Positions 9,013-16,379 of a DNA stretch of 64,000 nucleotides are shown here, in pieces. The translations under genes were made by a program, and so were the position numbers. The number at the start of each line of letters is the position of its first letter. Position 1 is the stretch's first letter. This stretch comes from an uncultured Arachnia sp. (GTDB taxonomy: Bacteria; Actinomycetota; Actinomycetes; Propionibacteriales; Propionibacteriaceae), in contig CANMNB010000008.1 in NCBI GenBank assembly GCA_947499145.1, positions 248,001 to 312,000 on the forward strand, given 5' to 3'. The notes below the pieces were generated by a model that was not told where the DNA came from, did not search any database, and saw only the letters and a program-made list of their open reading frames with translations.

Positions 9013-9785
9013 CTCCCCGCGCTCGTCACGATGCGCTCGCTCCAGACGACTCCGGCCGCTGTCAACGCCACTGCGGCGAGTACGAACCCGGGGCCCCAGG
9101 GCCCAGCGACGAGAACCCCGACCGGGTTGGCCCCCACGATGGTCCCAAGCCCGAGCGCAGCCACCGGCAGCATCGCCATGACGTGCGCACTGGCGCGCGC
9201 CGAGGCCAGCTCGGCAGCCATCTGGCGCCCGACCTCACGCTTGAGGCGGATGCCCTCCGCCACCGTGGCGACGGCGTCCGCGATGGGAGCACCGGTTCGC
9301 TCACTGATGCGCCACGCCGCCGCCAGGGAACGAAGAGCCTCCTGCCCCTCGATCTCGCCCTGCACCAGCAAGGCATCCGTCACGTCACCCCCCAGTCGGG
9401 CCACCGACGCGACCGGCACCAGCACCTGGTGGGTCAGTGCGGCCCGGGCCAGCGCAGCACCGGGCAGTTGGCCGGCGCGCAGGAGCATCGACAAGCTGGT
9501 CGATGCCCGGGCAGCGGCATCTTCCCTGCGCTCCCGGGTGAGCCTGAGCCGTCGCCGGCGCACACCCCAGAGACCCGTGCCGACCGCCACGAACAGACAG
9601 GCTGCCCACGCCAGTCCATGCGCTCCCCCGGCGACGTAGCCCGCGCCCAGCCCGACAAACGCCAACGTCACGGCGCCGAGGAGCCGCCTCGCGTGCGGGC
9701 TGCGGGCGGCCGGTCCGGTTCCGGCCCCGGGGGACCAGAGCAGAATCCAGGCGGCGGTGGCCGCCGCGACAGCGGCCGGGATCAT
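9003..9785 (-). CDS. tadB: Type II secretion F-domain membrane protein (TadB-like)
   Basis: 260 residues. Two N-terminal hydrophobic segments (WILLW; LLGAVTLAFVGLGAGYVAGG), a basic stretch, then a T2SSF cytoplasmic domain (SLSMLLRAGQLPGAALARAAL, ERTGAPIADAVATVAEGI) and two C-terminal membrane helices. Partners TadC in the membrane platform. The start codon overlaps the tadA stop by 4 bp (ATGA), indicating translational coupling. Assignment to TadB rather than TadC is by order and length. Confidence 0.84.
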   Translation of the reverse strand: MIPAAVAAATAAWILLWSPGAGTGPAARSPHARRLLGAVTLAFVGLGAGYVAGGAHGLAWAACLFVAVGTGLWGVRRRRLRLTRERREDAAARASTSLSMLLRAGQLPGAALARAALTHQVLVPVASVARLGGDVTDALLVQGEIEGQEALRSLAAAWRISERTGAPIADAVATVAEGIRLKREVGRQMAAELASARASAHVMAMLPVAALGLGTIVGANPVGVLVAGPWGPGFVLAAVALTAAGVVWSERIVTSAGRCT

Positions 9786-10930
9786 GGTTTCCGCCCCACG
9801 AGCGCCTCGAGCTTCGAGGCGCCGACGTCACGGACGAGTCTGCCGTCCCGGAAGGTGACCGCCGGCTCGGCGCGTACCCAACCGTCGTCACCCCGGCCGA
9901 GTAGGCCGATCTGGTCCACGCGGCGGACCCCGTCCGATCCGCGGGCCACGTGCACCACTACGCGCAGGGCGGATGCGAGTTGCGCGTGGACGGCGGGGCG
10001 TGACAGCCCGCCGAGTGCCGCCAGGGCCTCCACCCTCGCAGGGACATCGGCGACGGAGTTGGCATGGATGGTGCCGCAGCCGCCCTCGTGTCCGGTGTTC
10101 AGGGCTGCCAGCAGATCAATGACCTCGGCACCCCTGACCTCTCCGATCACCAGCCTGTCCGGTCGCATCCGGAGTGCTTGGCGCACCAGAGTGCTGAGGT
10201 CCACCTGCCCGGCGCCCTCGGCGTTCGGCAGCCTGCCCTCCAGCCGGACGCAGTGGGGGTGCCGGGGAGTGAGTTCACGGGCGTCCTCCACGACGACGAT
10301 GCGTTCCCCGGGCGGCACCTGGGCCAGCAGTGCCGCGAGAAGCGTGGTCTTCCCGCTACCGGTGCCTCCGCTGATCAGGAACGGCACGCGGGTGGCCACC
10401 AGTCCGTCCAGCAGGTCCTTACCCGCGGGCGGGAGGTCGCCGCGCGTCACCGCCTGGTCCAGGCTGAGCGTCTGGCGGGCCGGAACGCGCAGCGACACAC
10501 AGGTACCCGGCTGGGCCAACGGCGCGAGCACCGCGTGGAGCCGTGTGCCGTCGGGCAACCGGCCGTCGACGAACGGCTGGGCATCATCGAGCCGCCGGCC
10601 AGCGGCCGCCGCCAGCCGCACGGCGAGTCGGCGAAGGGCCTCCTCGGACTCCAGGCGGAGGTCGACCCGCTCCAGACCACGCCCACGGTCGATGTGGACG
10701 GCCTCGGCCCCGTTCACGAGGACGTCGGTGACGCCGGGGAGTTCCAGCAGTTCCTGCAGCGGTCCGGCGCCCGAGCTGTTGAGGCGCAGTTGTTCGAGGG
10801 TCTCCCGCAGCGAGCGGTCGGTGACCACCATGCCCAGACCGCGCATGGCCCGGGCGACGTCGCCGGCCGTGTGGTCGCGTCCGAGACGCCCCAGTTCCGA
10901 TTGCAGTGCGCCCAGCCCGTCCCCCGTCAT
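9782..10930 (-). CDS. tadA: TadA/CpaF-type secretion ATPase
   Basis: 382 residues. Hexameric motor ATPase of the Tad pilus/secretion machine (VirB11/CpaF family). It shows Walker A ISGGTGSGKTTLLAAL, the Asp box VVVEDARELTPRHPH, Walker B RPDRLVIGEVRGAEV and the His box GCGTIHANS. The N-terminal domain includes LPGVTDVLVNGAEAVHIDRG, typical of CpaF. The start overlaps the ssd stop by 4 bp. The ssd-tadA-tadB-tadC chain is one overlapping transcription unit, as in Rv3660c-Rv3657c. Confidence 0.93.
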   Translation of the reverse strand: MTGDGLGALQSELGRLGRDHTAGDVARAMRGLGMVVTDRSLRETLEQLRLNSSGAGPLQELLELPGVTDVLVNGAEAVHIDRGRGLERVDLRLESEEALRRLAVRLAAAAGRRLDDAQPFVDGRLPDGTRLHAVLAPLAQPGTCVSLRVPARQTLSLDQAVTRGDLPPAGKDLLDGLVATRVPFLISGGTGSGKTTLLAALLAQVPPGERIVVVEDARELTPRHPHCVRLEGRLPNAEGAGQVDLSTLVRQALRMRPDRLVIGEVRGAEVIDLLAALNTGHEGGCGTIHANSVADVPARVEALAALGGLSRPAVHAQLASALRVVVHVARGSDGVRRVDQIGLLGRGDDGWVRAEPAVTFRDGRLVRDVGASKLEALVGRKP

Positions 10931-11949
10931 GCGAGCTGCTCCCAGAGCCGGGCGGTGTCCGTTCGGAACCGACGCGCCGACCCACCGACGATGCCCAGCC
11001 CAGCGGCTGCCAGTTGCGGGACGCGTCGATCCTCCCGCAACTCGCCGGCCACCGGCATGCCCAGGGCACGCCCGACGTCCTCGGCGACCAGGGGGCTGTC
11101 ACGGTGGCGGCGCACCACGAGCCTCGACCCAGCCAGCGACTGGTGTTCGATTCGCATGCGCGCCGCGGCCACGCCACGGACATCGGCCCCGACGAGAACG
11201 AGTTGGTCGGCAGCGTCGATCGACTGCAGGGCACTGGGCCGGCAGTCGACGACCACCACCTCGAACGAGCGGGCCAGTGAGGACATCACGGCCGCGACCG
11301 CTTGGGGCCCTGGACCTTCGGGCTCGTCCCTGCTGAGGGCCAAGACACTCAGGGCACCGACGGCAGGCAGTTCATCCCGCAGGTCACCCAAGTGCCCATC
11401 GGCGCGGTGCAGCGCGTCCCAGCGCAGCCCTCGGCTGGACTCGATCCCCATCAGCAGGTCCAAACCGCCGCCGCAGTCGGCCAACTCGACCACTACGGCT
11501 CGGCGGCCGGCGGCAGCGGCGCGGGCCCCCAGCCCCACGGCCAGGGAACTGGCACCCAGTCCCCCACTGGCCCCGGTGACCGCCACGACGCGACCCCGTG
11601 ACGCCCCCGTCGCGGTGGACGCGAGGAGTTCCGCCAACTGGTCCCCATCCCCCGGCAGCTCCATGGCAGGCACCCGCAGCTCGGCGGAGGCTCGCACCAG
11701 CCCCGGCTCACCGAGCCCCACGACCACGCACCCCGACATCCCCAGGCCCATTCCCCTCACACGCCCGGCGAGGTCCACCCCCACCAATCGCAAACGGGCC
11801 GCCTGCCACGAAGCCGCGAGCTCCTCCCGGTCGGCGGCCTGCCGCACCTCGACCTGCAGCGCGATGGCCGTGGCTTGCACGGTCTCCACCAGCACAGGGT
11901 CCCGCGAGGCCAGCAGGACACATCCATCTCCCCTCGTCAGCTTCTCCAC
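10927..11949 (-). CDS. ssd: Septum-site-determining protein Ssd / CpaE-like ParA-family protein
   Basis: About 340 residues. An N-terminal receiver-like region (GCVLLASRDPVLVETV) is followed by a ParA/MinD-type domain. Its P-loop is VVAVTGASGGLGASSLAVGLG: the usual lysine is replaced, as I recall for actinobacterial Ssd proteins, so nucleotide binding may be altered. VVVELADCGGGLDLLMGIE and VVVVDCRPSALQSIDAADQ fill the switch and Walker B positions. It likely positions the Tad machine or influences septation. The frame is open far upstream over the divergent methyltransferase. GTG 11949 is chosen because it leaves a short leader before the conserved strand; ATG 11988 is the alternative and neither has a strong ribosome site. 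Confidence 0.82.
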   Translation of the reverse strand: MEKLTRGDGCVLLASRDPVLVETVQATAIALQVEVRQAADREELAASWQAARLRLVGVDLAGRVRGMGLGMSGCVVVGLGEPGLVRASAELRVPAMELPGDGDQLAELLASTATGASRGRVVAVTGASGGLGASSLAVGLGARAAAAGRRAVVVELADCGGGLDLLMGIESSRGLRWDALHRADGHLGDLRDELPAVGALSVLALSRDEPEGPGPQAVAAVMSSLARSFEVVVVDCRPSALQSIDAADQLVLVGADVRGVAAARMRIEHQSLAGSRLVVRRHRDSPLVAEDVGRALGMPVAGELREDRRVPQLAAAGLGIVGGSARRFRTDTARLWEQLA

Positions 11950-11999
11950 GTCCCCACTGTGTGCGTGCGGACGGGTCGTTGCCCACATCGCGCCGGATG

Positions 12000-12008
12000 T
12001 GTGGATAA
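12000..12008. promoter_or_regulatory. Perfect DnaA-box 9-mer in a divergent promoter region
   Basis: TGTGGATAA (reverse TTATCCACA) lies between the divergent ssd/tad operon and the methyltransferase gene. It is a single exact match to the DnaA consensus. With no second box nearby it is not an origin; it could link the tad operon or the methyltransferase to replication, or be chance. Confidence 0.35.
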
Positions 12009-12045
12009 CCTGAGGGCGACCAGTCGTCGTCGAACCCGGGAAGTC

Positions 12046-12792
12046 ATGTCGAGCACACAAGTCCTTACCTCCGAAGCCATCAGCTGGCTGACCGTGTGGT
12101 CGAGGTCCCGCGTGCTGACCCTCGACGGCAGCCCCGCGGTCGCGCGCCGTCTCGTGGAGGAGAATCACAGCGTCTTCGCCATGTCGTCCGACGGCGACAC
12201 CGTCCGCCATCTCGACTCTGCAGACGGGGTGACCCCCATCTGGGCGCGGCCCGAGGCCATCCCCACGGATCCGTGCCAGTTCGACGTGGTCATCGCCCAC
12301 CAGGCCTTCCACACCATGGAGCCGCAGAGTGTCCTGGCCCAGGTGGCTCGGGTCCTGCGGCCCGGGGGCTGCTTCAGCGTCTCCTACGTGATCCGGGACG
12401 ACTCCGTGCCGTGGGTGCGTCGATTCGCTGCACTCCTGCGCCACTACGACCCGATGGCCATGCGCGGTGACTACGGCCAGCAGTCGCTGCAACACCTCGC
12501 CGGTTCCAAGTACTTCCCGGAGGTGGAGCAGCGAGCTTTCCGCGTGTGGCAGCCCGTCTCCCTGCTGGACCTGCAGCGACTCGTTGCCCAGCAGCCGCTC
12601 CACGCCAAGCTCGACGCCGACCAGCGAGCCCGGCTCGCCAGCGAGGTGCAGGAGTTGTTCCAAGCCTCCGTGCGCCCCGGCGAACGACTGCGCCTGCCGT
12701 TCCAGCTGTTGTGCCATCGCGCCTGGGTCAGCCACGACGAACTGACCGCGCCCGTTCGGCTTCCCGACGACGGCATCAAGATCACGATGTGA
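12046..12792 (+). CDS. Class I SAM-dependent methyltransferase
   Basis: 248 residues. The SAM fold is partly degenerate at the first motif (RVLTLDGSPAVARRLVEENHSVFAMSSD) but clear later: FDVVIAHQAFHTMEPQSVLAQVARVLRPGGCFSVSY matches motifs IV-V of the Methyltransf_11 group. The substrate cannot be told from sequence. ATG 12046 follows GGGAAGTC; an in-frame ATG at 11875 would run through the ssd start and is rejected. Divergent from ssd and followed after 54 bp by the holin-like gene. Confidence 0.78.
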   Translation: MSSTQVLTSEAISWLTVWSRSRVLTLDGSPAVARRLVEENHSVFAMSSDGDTVRHLDSADGVTPIWARPEAIPTDPCQFDVVIAHQAFHTMEPQSVLAQVARVLRPGGCFSVSYVIRDDSVPWVRRFAALLRHYDPMAMRGDYGQQSLQHLAGSKYFPEVEQRAFRVWQPVSLLDLQRLVAQQPLHAKLDADQRARLASEVQELFQASVRPGERLRLPFQLLCHRAWVSHDELTAPVRLPDDGIKITM

Positions 12793-12846
12793 ATCTGCTG
12801 CACGCCCGCATCCCGTAGGCTGAGTGGCGTCGAAAGGGCTTCCACG

Positions 12847-13353
12847 ATGACATCTCCTGAAACGCGCACGACCGTCCAGCGGATCCGCGAGGGACTGACG
12901 CAGTTCGTCGCCGCCGAGACCGAACTGGCCAAGGCGGAGGTCGTCCCTGCGGCCAAGCACGCAGGCATCGGCTCCGGACTCTTCGCCGGCGCTGCGGCTT
13001 TCCTCGGACATGCGCTGTGGATGCTGATCATCGCGCTGGCCCTCGCCATCGGGTGGCTCCTCGACAGCGTCACCGGACTCAGCACGTGGGGTGCGTTCAC
13101 CCTTGGTTTCGTCATCACTGCGGTGATCTCGATCATCATTGCCGCGATCCTGGCGCTCATCGGAAAGTCCCAGATCAAGAAGGTCCGCAAGCCCGAGGCC
13201 ACGATCGCCGAGGCGAAGGCCACCATGAGCGCCCTCGCCGACGCCGTGTCCGGCCCCCCCACCATCGACGGCGAGCTCGCGGCCAAGACCGACGCCGAGT
13301 TGCGCACCCGGCCGGTGTTCGTCCCCCCGGCGTCAGTCGCGCAGGAACGCTGA
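12847..13353 (+). CDS. Phage-holin-family (Holin-X, superfamily III) membrane protein
   Basis: 168 residues. An N-terminal amphipathic region (RIREGLTQFVAAETELAKAEV) is followed by two hydrophobic hairpin segments (GIGSGLFAGAAAFLGHALWMLIIALALAIGW and GAFTLGFVITAVISIIIAAILALI) and a charged C-terminal tail. This is the actinobacterial Holin-X/DUF1469-like layout. These chromosomal proteins are not phage remnants, and nothing phage-like surrounds it. A TAGGCT box at 12816-12821 and AAAGGG before the ATG suggest its own promoter. Its last 21 bp overlap the end of the convergent NUDIX gene. Confidence 0.8.
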   Translation: MTSPETRTTVQRIREGLTQFVAAETELAKAEVVPAAKHAGIGSGLFAGAAAFLGHALWMLIIALALAIGWLLDSVTGLSTWGAFTLGFVITAVISIIIAAILALIGKSQIKKVRKPEATIAEAKATMSALADAVSGPPTIDGELAAKTDAELRTRPVFVPPASVAQER

Positions 13354-13962
13354 GGGGACGTCCACCACGCGCTTCGCGTCCCAGGGGCGCTCCCACCCTG
13401 CCAGTGTCAGGGTGAGGTCGACGAGGTGGCCGGTGAACCCCCAGATGAAGAGGTCACCCATGACGAAGGCCGGGCCGACGTAGCCGCCCGGATGCCGGCC
13501 GCTGACCCGCTGGCTCGGGTCGGACAGTTCGGAGACACGAAAGCTGTGCACCGAGTGGACCTCGGCGGGATCCGTCGCGGTCAACTCGATCTCTCCCGCC
13601 CACGTGGCGATCACCGGGGTCACGTCGTAGCCGCTCTTCGGCACCCACGCCACCGGTAGCCTCCCCAGCACCCTCGCCAGGTCACGCTGGAAACCCACCT
13701 CCTCCTCGGCCTCCCGCAGTGCGGCCTCGGTGACGTCGCGGTCCCCCTCCTCCAGGCCGCCGCCGGGGAAGGCGATCTGGCCGGCATGGTTGCGCAGGGT
13801 GTGGGCCCGCTGGATGAAGGTCAGTGCCGGGTCGCCGTCCTCGGTGAACAGCAGCAGCACGCCAGCGCGTCGGAGGCCGCGCGGACGCCTGCCCGCGGGC
13901 TGCCCGATGCGGTCGGGGCCATGCCGCAGCGCCCGGTCGAGTTCGTCGAACGGCCCGTTCAC
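13333..13962 (-). CDS. NUDIX hydrolase, CoA pyrophosphatase type
   Basis: 209 residues. The UPF0035/CoA-diphosphatase motif LRNHAGQIAFPGG is followed directly by the Nudix box GGGLEEGDRDVTEAALREAEEEVG, with all acidic metal ligands present. By family it cleaves CoA or CoA esters to phosphopantetheine and 3',5'-ADP. GTG 13962 is chosen because its GTGA overlaps the tlpA stop by 4 bp. Upstream extension of the frame runs over tlpA and is rejected. Equivalent to Rv3672c by position. Confidence 0.88.
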   Translation of the reverse strand: MNGPFDELDRALRHGPDRIGQPAGRRPRGLRRAGVLLLFTEDGDPALTFIQRAHTLRNHAGQIAFPGGGLEEGDRDVTEAALREAEEEVGFQRDLARVLGRLPVAWVPKSGYDVTPVIATWAGEIELTATDPAEVHSVHSFRVSELSDPSQRVSGRHPGGYVGPAFVMGDLFIWGFTGHLVDLTLTLAGWERPWDAKRVVDVPSAFLRD

Positions 13963-14573
13963 GATGTCCCCAGGTGCTCGACCATGAGGTCCTGGAGTTG
14001 CTCGGTCGACGTGACGGGTCCGACATGCCTGCCAGCGATGACGCCGTCGGCATCGACGAAGAGGGTCACTGGGAGTCCCGGCACCCGCAGTGGACCCTGG
14101 AGGGTCTTCTCGACGTCGACGACGTGCGGGTAGCGCCAGCCCACCAGGCCCGCGAATTCGATGGCCCAGTCCTCTTGGGGGTCCTGGTAGTTGATGCCCA
14201 CGAAGCGGACGTCCGTCGTCTCCTGGAAAGCCTCGCGCAGGAAGGGGGACTCCTCGCGGCACGGACCGCACCACTGCGCCCAGAGGTTCACCACCATCGG
14301 CTCGCGGGGCAGCCCGGCGAGGTTCACCGGGTCACCCTCGCCGATGCAGGGGAGCTCGGTCTGAGGCAGGCCGCCCTCGACGGCGGGCACGTCGCGGTCG
14401 GTGGTGGGGCAGGCCGGGAGCTCGTACTGGACACGGAGGGCGGGCAGGTCGGGGGCCTGCGCCGGCGACGCGGGGGTGGTGGTCAGCTCTGTCGTGGCTG
14501 TTTCCGCGGACGGCGTGCAGGCGACCAGCAGCACCGCGGGCAGGACCGCCACGAGCAGACCCCTGCCCCTCAC
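13959..14573 (-). CDS. TlpA-family thiol-disulfide oxidoreductase lipoprotein
   Basis: 204 residues. The signal sequence MRGRGLLVAVLPAVLLVAC ends in a lipobox, so this is probably a lipoprotein on the outer face of the membrane. The thioredoxin-fold active site is WAQWCGPCREES near residue 103, with the cis-Pro region LRVPGLPVTLFVDADG. It likely reduces or exchanges disulfides in exported proteins. The start overlaps nth by 4 bp and the stop overlaps the NUDIX start by 4 bp. Position matches Rv3673c. Confidence 0.9.
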   Translation of the reverse strand: MRGRGLLVAVLPAVLLVACTPSAETATTELTTTPASPAQAPDLPALRVQYELPACPTTDRDVPAVEGGLPQTELPCIGEGDPVNLAGLPREPMVVNLWAQWCGPCREESPFLREAFQETTDVRFVGINYQDPQEDWAIEFAGLVGWRYPHVVDVEKTLQGPLRVPGLPVTLFVDADGVIAGRHVGPVTSTEQLQDLMVEHLGTS

Positions 14574-15250
14574 GCGCGCGGCTCCCGGAGCAGGGTGGCG
14601 GCGACCTCCGGGTCGGTCTCACCGGTACCGAAGCTGGGGCACAGCTGGCTGAGGGCGCAGGCACCGCAGGCTGGGCGCCGGGCGTGGCAGCACCGGCGGC
14701 CGTGCCAGATCACGCGATGGCAGACCATGACCCACTCGGACGGCTCGAACAGGTCACCCACCGCCCGCTCGACGTCGTCGGGTTTGGTGGAGGCCACCCA
14801 GCCAAGCCGGTTGGCGACCCGAATGAGGTGGGTGTCGGCGGTGACTCCAGGGATGCCGAAGGCGTTGCCGAGCACGACGTTCGCCGTCTTGCGCCCGACG
14901 CCCGGGAGCTTCACCAGGTCCGCGAGAGTGGTCGGAACCTCCCCGTCGTGCTCGTCGACCAGCGCCCTGGACAGTCCGATGATGGCCGCCGTCTTGTTGC
15001 GGAAGAAGCCGACCGGTCCGATGATCCGCTCGACGTCGTCGACGTCGGCCCCTGCCAGCGCCTGCGAGTCGGGATAGTGCCGAAAAAGCTCGGGCGTCAC
15101 GCCGTTGACGCGCCGGTCCGTCGACTGCGCCGAGAGCACAGTGGCCACGAGCAACTGGAAAGGCGTGGCGAAATCGAGCTCACAGTCCGCGTCGGGGTAG
15201 GTGGCCGCCAGGAGCAGGTTCACCTCCGCGGCCTGGGCTCGCTCGTCCAC
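14570..15250 (-). CDS. nth: Endonuclease III (DNA glycosylase/AP lyase)
   Basis: 226 residues. Removes oxidised pyrimidines and nicks AP sites. Visible features are the helix-hairpin-helix LVKLPGVGRKTANVVLGNAFG with catalytic Lys, the catalytic Asp in GVTADTHLIRVANRLGW, and a C-terminal 4Fe-4S ligand set spaced C-x6-C-x2-C-x5-C (CHARRPACGACALSQLC). GTG 15250 starts one base after the ridA stop, so the genes are coupled. The longer open frame upstream is a shadow of ridA. Confidence 0.94.
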   Translation of the reverse strand: MDERAQAAEVNLLLAATYPDADCELDFATPFQLLVATVLSAQSTDRRVNGVTPELFRHYPDSQALAGADVDDVERIIGPVGFFRNKTAAIIGLSRALVDEHDGEVPTTLADLVKLPGVGRKTANVVLGNAFGIPGVTADTHLIRVANRLGWVASTKPDDVERAVGDLFEPSEWVMVCHRVIWHGRRCCHARRPACGACALSQLCPSFGTGETDPEVAATLLREPRA

Positions 15251-15251
15251 C

Positions 15252-15710
15252 TCAGGCCTCGACCACCAGTTCGACCTCCACGGGCGCGTCGAGCGGGAGC
15301 ACGGAGACACCAACGGCGCTCCGGACGTGAGTACCCGCCTCCCCGAAAACCTGCTGGAGCAATTCGGAGGCTCCGTTCGCCACCGTCGGCTGCCCCGTGA
15401 ACTCGGGTGCCGAGGCAACGAAGACGACAACCTTGACCACCCGTGCGATGGCGTCCAAGCCGCCAGCGATGGCGGCTGCCGCAGCGACGGCGTTGAGCGC
15501 GGCCACGCGCGCGGCCGCGGCAGCCTCGTCCGGCGACACCTCGGTACCCACCTTGCCGGTGGCCACGAGAGCGCCGTCGCGGGTGGGGAGCTGACCGGAG
15601 GTGTGGATCAACGAGCCGACGGCCAGGGCCGGGACATAGGCCGCAAGCGGCGTGGCCACGGGCGGAAGCTCCAACCCGAGGTCCGCCAACCGCTGCGAGG
15701 CGGAGGTCAT
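15252..15710 (-). CDS. RidA-family (YjgF) protein
   Basis: 152 residues. RidA proteins hydrolyse reactive enamine/imine intermediates, although many family members have unassigned substrates. It has the typical fold pattern: SLIHTSGQLPTRDGALVATGKVG, then NAVAAAAAIAGGLDAIARVVKVVVFVAS and a conserved C-terminal strand VEVELVVEA. In the C-terminal region VRSAVGVSVLPLDAPVEVE, Arg is present where canonical RidA binds carboxylates. ATG 15710 overlaps the DUF4177 stop by one base. Equivalent to Rv3678c by order. Confidence 0.87.
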   Translation of the reverse strand: MTSASQRLADLGLELPPVATPLAAYVPALAVGSLIHTSGQLPTRDGALVATGKVGTEVSPDEAAAAARVAALNAVAAAAAIAGGLDAIARVVKVVVFVASAPEFTGQPTVANGASELLQQVFGEAGTHVRSAVGVSVLPLDAPVEVELVVEA

Positions 15711-15868
15711 CAGCCCTCCAAGGGCCGCTTGAAGTATCCGACCAGGGTGTCGGGGTTGGGGCCCGGTGCGAGCTGGACGAGCTCCCAGCCCTCCGAGCCG
15801 AAGTTGTTCAGAATCTGCTGTGCCACGTGGGACAGGATCGGCGCGGTGAAGTACTCCCATTTCTGCAT
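15710..15868 (-). CDS. DUF4177 small protein
   Basis: 52 residues, MQKWEYFTAPILSHVAQQ...GWELVQLAP...YFKRPLEG. The WEY start, GWELV centre and YFKRP end are the DUF4177 pattern; function unknown. TGATG joins it to ridA with a one-base overlap, and it heads the ridA-nth-tlpA-NUDIX operon. An 18-bp-distant 12-bp perfect palindrome (15886-15897) lies just upstream and could be its operator. Confidence 0.82.
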   Translation of the reverse strand: MQKWEYFTAPILSHVAQQILNNFGSEGWELVQLAPGPNPDTLVGYFKRPLEG

Positions 15869-15885
15869 GGCCCAAGCCTGCCACC

Positions 15886-15897
15886 ATGCAATTGCAT
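15886..15897. promoter_or_regulatory. Perfect 12-bp palindrome upstream of the DUF4177-nth operon
   Basis: ATGCAATTGCAT is a perfect palindrome between the whiB stop and the DUF4177 start. It partly overlaps a small hairpin (15896-15911, arms ATCACC/GGTGAT) that ends at the whiB stop. A possible operator or terminator element; short enough to be chance. Confidence 0.3.
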
Positions 15898-15910
15898 CAC
15901 CAAGCGGTGA

Positions 15911-16195
15911 TCAACCTGCCTTCGCCTCGGGTGCACAATCCACCAGGACGGCGTGCCAGTTCGTGATGTCGGGCCTGGTGCGCAGCAGGTGCCTGCGCTC
16001 CCGCTCGGTCATCCCGCCCCAGACTCCCCATTCAATCCGGTTGTCGAGTGCCTCGGCGAGGCATTCGGAGCGAACCGGGCAGCCCAGACACACGAGGCGC
16101 GCCCGCTTCTGGTCCTTGCCCTCGGGGAAGAGTGCGTCAGCCATGTCCTTGCACCTGGCCTTGAGTGTCCATTCACTCGCCTCTGCCAACGACAT
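15911..16195 (-). CDS. WhiB-family iron-sulfur transcriptional regulator (WhiB4-like by position)
   Basis: 94 residues. Cysteine ligands for a 4Fe-4S cluster are C13 (KARCKDM) and the CLGCPVRSEC set. The WhiB turn GVWGGMTERERR follows, then a basic C-terminal region. A perfect AAGGAGG lies upstream of ATG 16195, which decides the start; the frame extends further but without support. Divergent from ponA, as whiB4 (Rv3681c) is from ponA2 (Rv3682), so WhiB4 is the best guess from synteny. In M. tuberculosis WhiB4 is a redox-responsive regulator; transfer of that role here is inference. Confidence 0.92.
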   Translation of the reverse strand: MSLAEASEWTLKARCKDMADALFPEGKDQKRARLVCLGCPVRSECLAEALDNRIEWGVWGGMTERERRHLLRTRPDITNWHAVLVDCAPEAKAG

Positions 16196-16238
16196 CTGGT
16201 GCCCTCCTTCGCGCAGTCGATGTGTGGTTGTGAATATG

Positions 16239-16266
16239 ACGCTATCGCATTTGTCTGACGTCGCAA
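16239..16266 (-). promoter_or_regulatory. Probable whiB promoter
   Basis: Minus strand: TTGCGA (16266-16261), 16-nt spacer, TAGCGT (16244-16239), then a leader of about 40 nt with AAGGAGG before the whiB ATG. Confidence 0.45.
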
Positions 16267-16367
16267 CAGGGGGGTGAGGCTGCACTTCACCCTTGTGAGC
16301 ACCGCAAATTGCGTGCAATACAGCCAGCCGGCGGATTTGGCAAGAGGGGATTTTCCAGCGCGTCACG

Positions 16368-16373
16368 TAGACT
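16368..16373 (+). promoter_or_regulatory. -10 box (TAGACT) of a leaderless ponA transcript
   Basis: TAGACT is followed by 6 nt and the ponA ATG at 16380, with no ribosome binding site. This puts the start of transcription on the start codon. Confidence 0.5.
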
Positions 16374-16379
16374 TGGGGT

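Noticed and set aside
11950-13011. Upstream extension of the ssd frame to a 694-residue protein
   Set aside because: The extra 350 codons run antisense through the methyltransferase and holin-like genes, have shadow-like composition, and no family resemblance.
12847-13353. Prophage remnant, because of the holin-family protein
   Set aside because: Holin-X proteins are ordinary actinobacterial chromosomal genes; no phage, integrase or tRNA junction is nearby.
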